Positions 20,721 to 31,317 of a stretch of DNA of 64,000 nucleotides are shown here, piece after piece. Every line of letters begins with the position of its first letter. Positions within the stretch are counted from its first letter, which is position 1. Origin of the DNA: Agapetus fuscipes (Eukaryota; Arthropoda; Insecta; Trichoptera; Glossosomatidae); contig OX637342.1 in the NCBI GenBank assembly GCA_951799405.1, positions 930,001-994,000 on the forward strand, read 5' to 3'. Below the pieces are notes generated by a model. The model saw only the letters and a list, made by a program, of their open reading frames with translations. It ran no database searches and was not told the DNA's origin. A program made the translations under genes and the position numbers.

Positions 20721-21496
20721 AATCCTGTGCGGGAGACTCCCTAGATTCTAAAGACTCTAGGGGTCTATGACACTTGTTGTAGTGCCGCAGAGGAGTACGA
20801 GCTTGGTCGTCGCTACAAAGCGCCAATACTCAAGCAAGACCCTAGTTGCTGTAAGGCTGGATGGACCTTTGGTGACCGGTCATTGGTACAGGTTTTTATG
20901 AATTGTTCAACCCAGCGAAGAGCACATTCGAGATATAAATGGTATATTTTTGTGCTCCGCCGGGATGCGTGTTCCCATTCCTAGACCTAAAAGGAATGTT
21001 CACTCAGAAATGCACACGGAAGTATCATACCCTAAATCTGCCGTTATTGTTTCTTACACTTTATGGTCTTAGCAAAAAAGTGACAGTAATGAAAAAAATC
21101 AAGCATGTTTATTAATTTTTTATCTTAATTATAAAGTTTAAACAAAATATATAACTTAAAAATTGCGACCACAAAAAAATATTTAAAAAAAATACGTTTT
21201 TTTCACTTCTGTAGCTACTTTCTCGTGTGTGCTATGTTTTGGAAATATTTTTTTTCATTCTATTTATAGAACTATACATTGTATTGTGTAGTATCGAAAC
21301 CGTTTTTTTATAATGTCAATAGTTTTTGAGTAAATATGGAAAAACTGAAACTACTTGATGAATTAAATTTTTTCCGTGTGCTTGTCTGAGTAAACATTCC
21401 TTTTAGGTCTAGGAATGGGAACACGCCGCCGGGATCCGAATCCACAACCTACCATTTACGAGTCCGAAGTGTTGCCACTGGACTACGGACCGGTCC
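20721..21496 (-). mobile_element. SA SINE split by a TIR element
   Basis: Tail and body at 20721-20966 (GGAGACTCCC, AAGACCCTAGTTGCTG, GGTGACCGGTC, TTTGTGCTCCGCCGGGAT). The head resumes at 21426-21496 (CGCCGGGATCCGAATCC, CACTGGACTACGGACCGGTC). Joining the two ends gives a normal SA. (C)CGCCGGGAT is repeated at both sides of the insert. Confidence 0.9.
20967..21425. mobile_element. 459 bp non-autonomous TIR element, MULE-like
   Basis: Ends are near-perfect inverted repeats of about 40 bp: GCGTGTTCCCATTCCTAGAC on the left, and the right end from 21387 reads as its complement, finishing GGAATGGGAACACG. The flanking duplication is 9-10 bp (20957-20966 and 21426-21435). Long TIRs with a 9-11 bp duplication point to a Mutator-type superfamily. 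The AT-rich interior has no ORF. An interior-related copy lies at 38970-39650. Confidence 0.88.
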
Positions 21497-21571
21497 AAGA
21501 AATGCCAACGATACGACCTGAGTGGTCACCCATTCAAGAAGCATCCGCGCTCAATGTTATTTGACCGTTCG

Positions 21572-21828
21572 CTCCCCCAGTCCTTGTTTATCGTATACGC
21601 CAATCTTGTCAAATATGACTTTTTCATGCAGTTGTCTTATGAATCAAATTCTACACAATCTGAGCTAAGAAAAACCGTAAATCTCGATAATGTGAGAGTT
21701 CTTTTAAATATTTTTTAAATAAATTTCTTGTTTTCATAAGACACATTGGTTCAGTTCCTACACATGCAAACATTGCACATGTAAAATTTTCTCAATGGCG
21801 TACACGATAAACAAGAACTATGGCAGCG
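21572..21828. mobile_element. M2 MITE
   Basis: CCCAGTCCTTGTTTATCGTA at the left, ACGATAAACAAGAACTATGG at the right. It matches the 1756 copy closely, including CAATCTTGTCAAATATGAC. Confidence 0.88.
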
Positions 21829-22252
21829 AGTTATCATTTAGTAAGTAGGCTTTATACTTTTTTAATTTTATAATTTTTGTATGAAATTCAAACAAAACAC
21901 TGTTTATTTTCACTATAAAATTTATTTAAAATGATTAAAGTCTTTAAACAAATTACTAACGCGTTTTTTTACTAGTCACATGCAATAGATTTCCTTACAC
22001 GCTTTTCAACACCTGCCAAATTCCTACAGGATAACTTTTCTATGCTAAATAATGAAGTTCTTACATGAAATTAATCGTCACAGTCTTCCCTCAGCGGACC
22101 ATCTCTCTAATGAATGACCGCTTAGTTAGTTGGCCATTCAGAATTAAGTCGCACATTATACTAAGTGTCCCCGAGCTTGTGACTAACTCAAGTACATATA
22201 AGTCTTTCGTTTAAACTCAACCGTGGCGTTTTCCTATACATACATAATATAT
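21829..22252. other. unassigned, with one solo foldback arm
   Basis: 21888-21960 carries AAACAAAACACTGTTTATTT, as in the arm of the 39113 foldback, without a partner arm. The rest is unassigned. Confidence 0.4.
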
Positions 22253-22768
22253 CGTCCCCTTAGTTCTCGCTTGTCGTATGTCCATCAGAGGTAATTTCAC
22301 ATGAGCAATGATTGTATGTGTACTGAACTGGAATGTGTCTAATGTAAACTGGAAATTATCGTGTTTTACGTTTTTTTCTTAGCTCAGATTGTGTAGAATT
22401 TGATTCTTAAGACAATTTAATTAGAAGTCATATTTTTTTTCCCTACATTTTAAAGACTCTAGGGGTCTATGACACTTGTTGTAGTGCCGCAGAGGTGTAC
22501 GTGCTAGGTCGTCGCTTCAAAGCGCCAATACTCAAGCAAGACCCAGTTGCTGTAAGTCTGGATGGACCTTTGGTGACCGGTCATTGGTAAAGGTTTTATG
22601 AATTCTTCAACCCAGCGAAGAGCACATTCGAAATATAAATGGTATATTTTTGTGCACCGCCGAGATCCGAATCCACAACCTTCCATTTACGAGTCCGAAG
22701 TGTTGCCACTACGGACTACGGACCGGTCAAATCAAATGGACGATAAGTCAAACAAGCACTGGGAAGAT
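22253..22768. mobile_element. M1 MITE split by an SA SINE
   Basis: Left half 22253-22440 (TCGTCCCCTTAGTTCTCGCT to GAAGTCATATTT); right half 22729-22768 (AAATCAAATGGACGATAAGT, CAAACAAGCACTGGG). Removing the SINE restores the order seen in the 57358 and 22898 copies. Confidence 0.82.
22441..22728 (-). mobile_element. SA tRNA-derived SINE inside M1
   Basis: Complete minus-strand SA with the AAAGACTCTAGGGGTC tail and the head ending in ACTACGGACCGGTC. Nearly identical to the 20721 copy, so both are probably recent. Confidence 0.88.
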
Positions 22769-22897
22769 GATGTGTTATTATTTAGTGTCTAAACAAAAGG
22801 TGGAAAAAGTAACAAAAGCAAAGATTTCACAGGAGTTTTTGTTCATAGAAACATAATATTAAATGAAGTATTAAGTTTTACTTAGAATATCTGCGAA

Positions 22898-23160
22898 TCG
22901 TCCCCTAGTGATTGTTTGGCTTATGAACCATTTGATTCAAATATGGCCTTTAAATTAAATAATGTCTTAAGAATCACATTCTACACAATCAGAGCTAAGA
23001 AAAAAACTTAAAACACGATAATGTGAGAGTTGTTTGTAATATTAATTTCAAAACCAATTTCCAGTATTTAACAGTCACATTGGTCTAGTACACATACAAA
23101 AATTGTTCATGTGAAATTACCTCTTTCGGAGATAAGGCAAACAAGCACCAAGGAGACGGA
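22898..23160. mobile_element. M1 MITE
   Basis: Intact pair of ends: TCGTCCCCTAGTGATTGTTT and GGCAAACAAGCACCAAGGAG, about 263 bp apart; the best-preserved M1. Confidence 0.88.
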
Positions 23161-23484
23161 CTATCAACACATTTTTCAACAGGCTATTCCAACAAAAAAT
23201 ATTCACTCAAATTTGTGCTATCAGATACAAGCGTCAGTTCTCTCTATTTACAACGAAAACAAAGCAGTATTTCATAGAATGGACAACAGAAAAGGGTTTG
23301 TTATTTCAAGGGAGATTATCGACAGATTTAAGTACGTAGGAGATGCATTATATTCTTGGAATAACACTCAGGTTTATTGGATATTATTTTAACCCAGATG
23401 TAACGCTTTCATTTATCAGATGGACATTTGGAAGATGTGACCGAGTGCATTTGTTGCCTAAATGGATTTGAAGTTCCAATTTAA
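23161..23484 (+). other. open frame downstream of M1, unidentified
   Basis: A plus frame stays open from inside M1 (23111) to 23392, giving about 77 non-M1 residues, including ENKAVFHRMDNRKGFVISRE. No domain is recognised. It could be a fragment of an element ORF or chance. Confidence 0.3.
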
Positions 23485-23745
23485 TGGATAAATAATCTAT
23501 AATCTATATTATAAGTTGAATACATACATCAACATTTACGATTCACATTAAATGTAGCTTGACAAGCAGATACCTGTAAGGAAGTGCTTAAACAATCTAC
23601 ATTAGTAGGTACTACAAAAAAAATCCCAAATAATTATCCTGCAACTCTTGTTGATCTTCCCGGAAAGAGGGGTGATATTGGCAAAGTGAAACATTTGTTT
23701 ACAGAATGCGTGGTTAATCTCATACTAACTATAATAATGTAGAAG
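23485..23745 (-). repeat. R1 family copy, diverged
   Basis: Tail ATAATCTATAATCTATATTA, middle GGGTGATATTGGCAAAGTGA, end TCATACTAACTATA. Strongly mutated. Confidence 0.75.
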
Positions 23746-23824
23746 CCGATTGTTTTATTTAAAACATATTGATAATTGTTATACATGCAATGACTCCTGT
23801 TTATGTCGGATTTAACGCAAATAA

Positions 23825-23975
23825 ACTGCTTATATAGTGCAACTTATTCCACGTTGTCCCTGAAAGGAGCGCATGTGATGAGCCACTAAAAAGTTGTTCA
23901 CGTGAAGTGGGGATTTCCCTGCCTTCGAGGGGACAGCATCTCATTTATTGTAAAAGCTGAGTAAACCTTTTATGT
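23825..23975 (-). mobile_element. SB SINE tail and body fragment
   Basis: TATATAGTGCAACTTATTCC, GGAGCGCATGTGATGAGCC, GAAGTGGGGATTTCCCTGCC and AGCTGAGTAAACC follow SB order on the minus strand. Confidence 0.78.
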
Positions 23976-24329
23976 TTCCTTATACAGTATGCAATACATG
24001 CAACTAACTTAGTTGTGTTGTGCGAAAATTTGTTTAAAAATAGAGTTTCAATTCGTGAACCAATTTGTGAACGAAAACTCGCTTCCATTGTTTACTTTCC
24101 TCTGCAAATTCAAATAGAGCATTTTCTCGAGTTTTTCATTGTTTTCCATTGCATTTTATTCAGCGCGTATATTTGTGTGTTATGTAATATGAAATGCATT
24201 CACTGTTACAGCGTCGACACGGAGTCTCTCCCACATTGAATAATCAAGCACCGCTAGTATAAACCATCACGTAAATTCCCCGTCATTGCGTAAAAAGTAA
24301 AATGTATAGAATGGAGAGTGCAGAGGACT
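23976..24329. other. unassigned interval
   Basis: A 74-codon plus ORF (24015-24239) is unrecognised. 24255-24300 (AGTATAAACC, GTAAATTCCCCGTCATTGCG) resembles one half of MX. Confidence 0.35.
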
Positions 24330-24550
24330 CCAGGATCACCAGAACTGTATTGGATGGTGCCCCTTCAGGTGTTAGACCACTCGGAAGCCCCAGGATGCGG
24401 TGAGAAGGCACCGTCGAAGCCGACGCCGAAGTTCTGGGAGTGAGGGGACCATGGAGGGAAGCAGCACAAGACAGAGAGTCCTGGAGGATTGTGGGGCGGG
24501 AGGTCCTGAGTCTTTAAGGCTTCAGAGCCGAATAAAGTAAAAAGTAAGTA
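24330..24550 (+). mobile_element. LINE 3' end (second lineage)
   Basis: Translates to an ORF2-tail-like string with RPLGSPRMR, VLGVRGPWREAAQDRESWR and IVGREVLSL, ending in AAGTAAAAAGTAAGTAAG. The R-P-R-M-R-W...DLR...WR..AQDR..WR pattern marks the C-terminus of a non-LTR element different from the GRPRK type. A minus copy lies at 32370. Confidence 0.7.
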
Positions 24551-24714
24551 AGTATGGAACAGAGAGGAGAAAAGAACTAGAGTGTGATTTGGTTCAAATA
24601 CATTTTTTTGTAGGTAACTTACGAGACGTTTTTTACTTAAGGTAAAGCATTACCCTTCACATTTTCTACCATAAGCAAATTTGTACTTTTACCCAACAAG
24701 TACTTTGATGCGTT

Positions 24715-24850
24715 TCCTTGACTTATCGGTTGGTACGATGCTGACCACCCATAGTGTAAAATTTCCTGCACTTTGCCTATGGCACGCTTGTTTAAGAAAG
24801 CCCTTGCAGTGTTTCTGTTCATTTGAGGTTTGAGACTCATTTAAGTCACA
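24715..24850 (+). repeat. R1 family copy, 3'-truncated
   Basis: Begins CTTGACTTATCGGTTGGTAC and continues to GTTCATTTGAGGTTTGAG, then stops; no tail. Confidence 0.75.
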
Positions 24851-24889
24851 TTAATTAGGTAGGTACCTATACAAATACTTAAACGTATT

Positions 24890-25133
24890 CTATACCTCAA
24901 CACTTCTTTTTCTTCATCATTGTTTGTACCATTTTGTACCTCACTCACCGCTTTGTACCTCTCCTTCTCATATCTACACGACTCGTCTTCCTATTTCCTA
25001 TTTTCAATATTCACCAATTTCAAAACTCATCTTATTCCATACTATACTATTACATACATTCTGTGTCCCCACATCATACCTCTATCAATTTTATACCTTC
25101 ACCTTTTCCCTACCTTGCCACAAGTTCCATGAA
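24890..25133. other. pyrimidine-rich tract
   Basis: The plus strand is strongly C/T-biased (CTCACTCACCGCTTTGTACC, TATCTACACGACTCGTCTTC), leaving three overlapping frames open without coding character. It may be the complement of a purine-rich LINE UTR. Confidence 0.4.
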
Positions 25134-25745
25134 AGAATGACACAGTAACAAAACAACACATGCCAGAACATCACAATGGCACATCACAATGACAGTACAT
25201 CACAATATGACAAAAATCACTATGACAAAACATCACAGGAAAGTATATCACAATGAAAAAACATCAGTAGACAAAACAATCCATGACAGAATATCACATA
25301 CCTAATAAAGAACATACTACAAACGGCACATGAAAAAAACCCTCCCAAAACAGAAAACACCATAAACGACTTGACAAAAAAGTGAGACATGAGAATAAGA
25401 AACTCATACAGCGTATAAAAAAAATTTAACGTCTCCCCCATTATTAGATAAAAAAAAAAAACTAACTGAGCTGCACACAAACAGCAACTCCTTACCGCGT
25501 TCTCCTCGAAGAAGTCGCATAATCCGTGTGAAAAGAAAATAAATGTTTGTATCGTTTATCTGTGCCGTTTATGGTATTTTCTGTTTTAGGTATATGATGT
25601 TTTGTCATGTGATGTTTTTTTTTGGTGTTCTTTTGTCATACTGATGTATTTTCTGCGTTATTTTATCATAGTGATGTTTTGCCATGTGATGTACTGACAT
25701 TTTGTTGTTCTGTCATATGTCGTTTTGTCACTGTGCCGTTCTAAC
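25134..25745. mobile_element. foldback element with subrepeat arms (FB-like)
   Basis: The left arm (25134-25332) is a run of degenerate ACATCACAATGACA-type subrepeats; the right arm (25559-25745) is the inverted series (GATGTTTTGTCATGTGATG). The outer ends ATGACACAGTAACAAAAC and GTTTTGTCACTGTGCCGTTC pair, as do the inner ends AAACGGCACATG and TGTGCCGTTTATGG. A ~226 bp unique spacer lies between. Arms built from short tandem repeats are the defining trait of FB/Galileo-type foldback transposons; the assignment is by architecture only. Confidence 0.75.
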
Positions 25746-26234
25746 CAGTCACCCTTGACACATTATGTAAATATTCCCCATTCTTCTCTACAGCATAATC
25801 CTTTACACGTCTCTTGTCAGTCCGTCGAGTGTTTTTATTTGGTCAGAACCACGACTACAAAATTTTACGTTCAAACGCAGCCGTAGCGTTTTACCAAAAT
25901 ATTATTCACAATACAACGCTTCATAGATGTGCTGTCTCAATACATATATTTTTTTAGTAAAGGCTACGATTTAGTTTGAAGGTAATTTTTGTACTTGGAG
26001 TACGGAATAAACAATGCCATACTTGCATCTGACGGGGATATGTATCAAGTCTTTATTTATACGTTAAATGATCGCTCTATTATGTTTTACTAACGACACT
26101 TGGTTATGTTCATGATATAACTGCCTGGGCGTTGGGTTATTCTATTCAAATAAGATGACATTGTAATATTGTTACGAATATGTAGTTGTGTGTTGTGTGT
26201 GGCTTGTATGTGTTAAAGTCACAAAGAATGTTAT

Positions 26235-26600
26235 TTGAAAGTCAGAAAGAATGTAATTTGAAAGAGGATGTGAAAGTTAAGGTACAAAAGAATGTGATGA
26301 GATGGTTTGGGCATGTTGAAAGAATGAATGATGATAGACTGACAAAGTATATTATATACAAAGAAAGTGTGAAAAGGAAAAGAGGGAAGGGACGACCGAG
26401 AAAAGTATAGAGTGATCAGATTGAGAAGATTGTGAAAGAATGGGATGTACAAAGCGAGCGTAAAAGAAGAAAATACATTAAAAAGGTGATGGATATGAAT
26501 GAATTGAAAGAGGTATGTCAGGATAGGAAAGAGTGGAGGCAGCTCTGCAGAGGCTCTGGCCACCCCTAGCGGAATGGCGACAGAGTTATAGTTACAGTTA
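26235..26600 (+). mobile_element. LINE 3' end (RTE-like C-terminus)
   Basis: Encodes MRWFGHVERMNDDRLTKYI, then KRKRGKGRPRKV, a stop, and DQIEKIVKEWDVQSERKRRK, continuing to RQLCRGSGHP before the stop and GCGACAGAGTTATAGTTACA. WFGHVERM through RGSGHP is the classic ORF2 C-terminal tail. One in-frame stop (TAG at 26408) breaks it. The 3' end is a GTTACA-type repeat. Confidence 0.9.
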
Positions 26601-27180
26601 CTCTCTAGAAACAAGTATATATTATAAGGTACTTATATAATTTGTATTGCTCGAGTGTTTGGTTGGATGTTCTAGTAAAGTCTCGCATTTAACAATTCTA
26701 AGTAATTCGAGAATGATCCGTATTATTGCTATCAAATAAAAATAAGAGCTCTCTGTAGATGTAGAAGTCAATTGACCGTTGGATCGTGCAAGTATTAAGT
26801 GACTCTGATATGAACCGCATCTGAAATAAATTGAACACGCGTAAATCATAACAAAATATAAAATGATGTGTAATCCTCCTAAAAAAATCTAGTAAAACTC
26901 ATTATCATCTAGTAAAGGCAGTGCCTTGTTCTGCTATATTCTGTCTCTGCTGGTTTCCATCCTCTTGCAAAGGCTAATACCAATCAACGACGAAGAATAA
27001 AATTGGCCAAATATTACAGTCATCATTAATGGCAGTATCTTGTTGTACTAGCCATTTGTCTCTGCTGGGTGTCATCCCCTTGAGCTGCGAAAAAAAGAAG
27101 AAATCCATGAGCTCCTTCAAATCCTAGAAGTATAAAGTTCTAAAGTGATTCCTTGTTAGTTTTGTCAAGATGTTTCCTTA
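26601..27180. other. interval with a diverged ~115 bp duplication
   Basis: GGCAGTGCCTTGTTCTGC near 26918 and GGCAGTATCTTGTTGTACTA near 27033 each lead into TCTGTCTCTGCTGG/TTGTCTCTGCTGGG and TCATCCCCTTG-like text. Otherwise unassigned. Confidence 0.55.
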
Positions 27181-27189
27181 AAAAATGTC

Positions 27190-27500
27190 ACGTAAAGAGG
27201 TGCAATAACTAATTAAGTGCCCGATTAGTTTCGTTTTCCTCTTATCTGTTTTCTTTCTTCTACTTTCTATAACACCCTTTCGTTGGACGTTTATTCGTCC
27301 TACGATGTCTTGGTCATTTTTCTTCAAATTCACTCCGTTTTATATTTCTGAATGGTCCAAGATTCACATCCATACAACAAAATTCTCCAAACAAAGTCTT
27401 TAATGATTCCAAGAATAACAAGATCATATTCAAAGTTATGTTCACTTTTATCTCCTTCAAATCCTTCACATCAATCTTTTCTAGATTGTATTATTAAATC
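27190..27500 (-). mobile_element. LINE reverse transcriptase C-terminal relic
   Basis: The minus strand translates to GIIKDFVWRILLYGCESWTI, then QKYKTE; WRILLYGCESWTI is the conserved block just after the RT domain of many non-LTR elements. Stops and frameshifts abound on both sides. Confidence 0.75.
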
Positions 27501-27694
27501 TACTTATTTGATGGTAAAAAAAATAACCCCAAACTCCTGTCCTGTCTAATATTCATGATCTCCTTTGCATACTTGTATTAACCCACCATATTCTGATCAC
27601 CGGTCTTTTTTACAACCTCCTTGTATTTTCAATGACACCCACTCTAAATTTCAGATGACATACTGCTCCCTTACCTTACAAGGATCATCCACAC

Positions 27695-28085
27695 CTTGGT
27701 CTCTTCATATCTCCGAGTATAAAACATTGAATTTAAACTTACACGTAGCGTTTAGCAACAATTCACAGAAAAAGCATCACATGGTTTTGGTACATTTTTC
27801 AGCTGTGAATTTTAACGTTAAATACACACCTTAGTCTCTTCGTATATCCAAGTATAAAACTTAACATTCAAACTCAAAGGTATCGTTAAGTAAAATTTCA
27901 CGGAAACTCAAAAAGCGTCACACAATTTTTATACAAACGTCACACAATTAAAAGTGGTTTTTAACGTAAAATACACAGCTAAGTCTTTTTGAATCATCAA
28001 GTATAAAACATTTCACTCAAAATCAGTCGTAGCGTTTACCATAAAAATGCATACAAACTGAGCAGCGACTCTCCGTTTTCGTACG
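27695..28085 (+). repeat. three diverged ~135-150 bp tandem units
   Basis: Units start at about 27695, 27831 and 27980, each with a CTTAGTCTCTTCGTATATCC-like start, AGTATAAAAC, a TTAAACTCA-like block, GTAGCGTTTA and, at the end, AACGTAAAATACAC. The AGTATAAAAC...GTAGCGTTTA text also resembles pieces at 25850, 37990 and the MX elements. Confidence 0.65.
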
Positions 28086-28375
28086 TTTTTCTGATGCAGT
28101 TGAAACGTAAAGTTATATACTTGAAAATCAGGAGTCTGATCCTACCTAATCACTCATCTGATACCATCTCGCGCCTTGTCCCTGCCCGAACAATGAGACA
28201 GATTTTTTCGTTTATTTGTTTAACTCTTTCTTGTCAACCTGTAGTCAGCAACGCGTGGTTTATGAGCCACTAACTAAGCTATACTTAATTTTTTGTATCC
28301 GCAAATGAGTCATATAGAAAGTGCGGGTTGATTTGTAAAAAAATATGCTCGCTGGTTTAAAAGGTCCCGTCAGGG

Positions 28376-28689
28376 GCAACGCAAACGCAACTAAACGCAA
28401 CTTAGCTTCACATATAGTGTAACTTCTTGCCGCGTTATCCCCGAAGGGGTCGCATGTGGCGAGTTAAACCTATTTATTTTTTACAGGTAAGGGGGCCGGC
28501 CGTACGCCAACCACTTCCGTTGAAGTGGTGGTTTTCCCAGCTTCCGAGAGGGCTGGTACTCATTTCTTGTGAAGGCTGAGTAAATCTTGCCGGTATTTTA
28601 TTTTGGGGTTTGACACCCTCGGGGGGATTTGAACCCGAGCTCACGGCATGGAATGCAAGCATTCTACCAACTGAGCTATCGACCGGACC
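28376..28689 (-). mobile_element. SB tRNA-derived SINE, full length
   Basis: From AACTTAGCTTCACATATAGT through CCGAAGGGGTCGCATGTGGC, GAAGTGGTGGTTTTCCC, to the tRNA-like head whose complement has GATTTGAACCCGAGCTC and ACCAACTGAGCTATCGACCG. The head sits at the high-coordinate end. Confidence 0.9.
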
Positions 28690-28847
28690 GGAGGGGCACT
28701 TTTGAAATAGTGCCCAAGGCAACTTCCGACGGTGAAAGTTCAAATTCGTAATAACAGTTCATGATTAAAATGGAATTCGATGACGTGATATTGATGGATC
28801 GCCGCGGCTACGTGAAAGTTTGTCCATTTGACAATCAAACTAGTCGG

Positions 28848-29098
28848 GCTTATAGCCGCGGGGGCCAAGAGGGCTGATCTTTCTAGCGTGTTTCGAATGG
28901 AACAACGTTGGTCCGATCCCCGCTTGGGTCACTTGACTTTTACTTTGACCCTGGTTCAACAGATGTTATTGGGTAATTATTATTTAATAATTCATTAATA
29001 ATAAACAATAATGAATTTTTAAATGATGATATTAATACCTGTTTCTGGCCAGGCAGAATAGGTTGGTGAATTGCATTCCTCTTCACAAATCTATTTTT
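28848..29098 (+). mobile_element. SC tRNA-derived SINE
   Basis: Head with GCCAAGAGGGCTGATCTTTC and B-box GGTCCGATCCCC; the body has CAACAGATGTTATTGGGTAA and paired AATAATTCATTAATAATAAA/CAATAATGAATT; tail CCTGTTTCTGGCCAGGCAGA. Confidence 0.85.
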
Positions 29099-29344
29099 TT
29101 TTTTAATTAAAAAAAAATAAAAAAATTCAAAACTTGTTTCATAATTTCGATAACTGACGTCATAATGCACAGTTTTATTACACATACATACAGCATAATT
29201 ATTTGTAAAAGATAATAAAAAAATAACGAACTAAAATCCTGCGGTATTGTTTGTTCTTATAACCTTTACAAAATATACAACTTTCATTAACTTATAATTG
29301 TTCTTATAACTTTTACAAAATATATTACATTTAGTAGGTACCTG

Positions 29345-29645
29345 TAACTGTAATTGTTACTCCATCGTCATTTCACAAGAATTGGCCAGAGCTTCTGCAG
29401 ACTTACCTCATTTTTTTCCTATCCTTGCATACCTCATTCAATTCATTCATATCCATCACCTTTTGCATACATTTTCTTATTTAACATTTGCTTTGTGTTT
29501 TACATTCCTTCACAATTTCACCAATGTGATCCAGCCATACTTTTCTCGGTCTTCCTATTCCTTTTTTACCTTCCACATTTCCCCTGTATACATTCTTTCC
29601 TCTCTTCCTTTCTATTAAAAATGTTGACATTCGTCTGACTTGCAA
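29345..29645 (-). mobile_element. LINE 3' end (RTE-like C-terminus)
   Basis: The minus frame contains RRMSTFLIERKRGKNVYRGN, GKKGIGRPRKVWLDHIGEIV and KECKTQSKC. The 3' side has the CATTCAATTCATTCATATCC complement typical of sister copies. Adjacent GTAACTGTAATTGTTAC at 29341 is the 3' repeat. Confidence 0.85.
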
Positions 29646-30284
29646 TATTTTTGAGATTGTTTGCATATAGAGCATAGTTCAGACTGCAGTTTTGCTGCTG
29701 AATTAGCAATTGATACTGCAATCCGAAAACGTGAAATTTTATTTCAGTACAATTTTTGTGCAATATTTCCAATACAAGTAATTTTGTCTACGGCTTTTCT
29801 GCTTAATCTTTCACCTATTATTTTGGAAAAACACTTTCTTAATCTTTGATACATTTGTTATATTTTGTTATTACAAATATGTAAAAAAAAAACCAATCTC
29901 GATTTTAATCGAAATATCGGGTTATTTCATTTTTCACTTTTAATATACCTAATTACAGAATTATTTTCGACCCCTGTGCAGAACGCAGCAAGTAGGCGTT
30001 TGAAGCAACACACACAAGGTGCCCAGGAAGACAAGTCACAAATTCATTGCATAATAAATATAAAGTAAGATATCAATCTGGTTTCTGAACAGAATAATTT
30101 ATTTATTTTGTATTGAGATAGATTAGGCTGTACAGTGTATGGAACATTCCCTTGAAAAGGGTTAAGTGGGTTACAAATTACAATTAAAACAAAGCAAAAC
30201 CAAACAAAATAATCGTTCTTTTCAGCTGTAAACGATCATATTCGAATTACTTTAAAGATGATACAATTAAAAACGAAATTAATA
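29646..30284. other. unassigned interval
   Basis: AT-rich; nothing supported. Confidence 0.4.
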
Positions 30285-30387
30285 TTATGAACCTTGCAGT
30301 CTTGTCGCCATTCCACGAAACTGTGGTGTCATTGGTAAATGTGAATAATTTTTTACAGTATGGTTGGTGAGAATCATATCAACCTTC
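30285..30387 (-). repeat. R1 fragment
   Basis: ACCTTGCAGTCTTGTCGCCA, GTGTCATTGGTAAATGTGAA and TTTTTTACAGTATGG: the 5' half of R1, minus orientation. Confidence 0.7.
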
Positions 30388-30712
30388 AAGGGAAAAACGC
30401 GACTAAGGTACACATAAAGTGTAACTTCTTGCCGCGTTATCCACAAAGGGTTTGGCATATTGTGGCGAGTAGAACCTATTTATTTTTACAAGAAACGGGA
30501 CCGGTCTTACGCCAACCACTTTTCTTGAACTGGGGGTTTCCCAGCTCTCGAGGGGACTGGTATTCATTTCTGGTGAACGCTGAGTAAACATTGCCAGTAT
30601 TTTTTTTTAAATAAACACCGAAACAGGATGTCATTTTTGACACTCTCGTTGGGATTCGAACCTGAGCTCTCGGCAAGGAATGCAAGCACTATACCAAATA
30701 CGTTATTGACCA
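30388..30712 (-). mobile_element. SB tRNA-derived SINE, full length
   Basis: AAGGTACACATAAAGTGTAA, CCAACCACTTTTCTTGAACT, GAACGCTGAGTAAACATTGC, then the head complement GGGATTCGAACCTGAGCTC. A tail-joined R1 fragment precedes it. Confidence 0.88.
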
Positions 30713-30960
30713 GACAAGTCGAGGCACATTAATAATAATATTATGAAACTAGTTAATACGGAGCCATGAAGAGAGATACACAAACTCAACTTTTTGCGAC
30801 ATAATTTTATTGAAGAAGTCAGGCCCGGATTGTGACCCTGAAATGCAATGAACCTAATCAAATGGAGATAAAGTATACAATGGTAGGGCATTCATTGCAA
30901 TCACGTGTTCTTTGGTAATTTTATAAATAGAAGATATCAAACTTCTTCATGCTCTTTCTA

Positions 30961-31120
30961 CCAGGGCTGAATTAAGGGTGATTCGATCAGCGCAACCGCA
31001 CCAGGGCCCCCAAAGACAAAACAAAAATAATTAACATACTTTTAAACATAAATCTCTTTGGGGAGTTGTTTTTGCGGAGTCTTCAAGGTTTTTTTTTGTG
31101 TAATAACTAATAAACAAAAA
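30961..31120. mobile_element. hAT-like non-autonomous element end
   Basis: CCAGGGCTGAATTAAGGGTG and GCAACCGCACCAGGGCCCCC match the left end of the 50573 element. The right end is not identified. Confidence 0.5.
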
Positions 31121-31317
31121 GAAAAAAAAAACATTTCACAATAAGCCTCCGGGGTCATTTTAGACATGACCTACAAACTCTTTAATTTATAAGAAAAAAA
31201 GATCCTTTGTACAATTACTAGTTAATTTCCACATAGGTACGACCCTAATCCCTTGAAAAATTGTATGCGTTTTAAAAACAGTTTTTTTTGTAAATAGATT
31301 TTATGTTTAATATCATC

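Noticed and set aside
24920..25148. Three overlapping plus ORFs as coding sequence
   Set aside because: All three frames are open because the tract is pyrimidine-rich; none has coding-like composition.
25139..25333. CRISPR-like direct repeats (ACATCACAATGACA)
   Set aside because: Spacing is irregular, units are degenerate, and the series is mirrored at 25559-25745; this is foldback arm structure.
26231..26614. 127-codon minus ORF opposite the LINE tail
   Set aside because: Shadow of the purine-rich LINE C-terminus on the other strand; the same shadow appears at 40043-40360 and 29382-29618.
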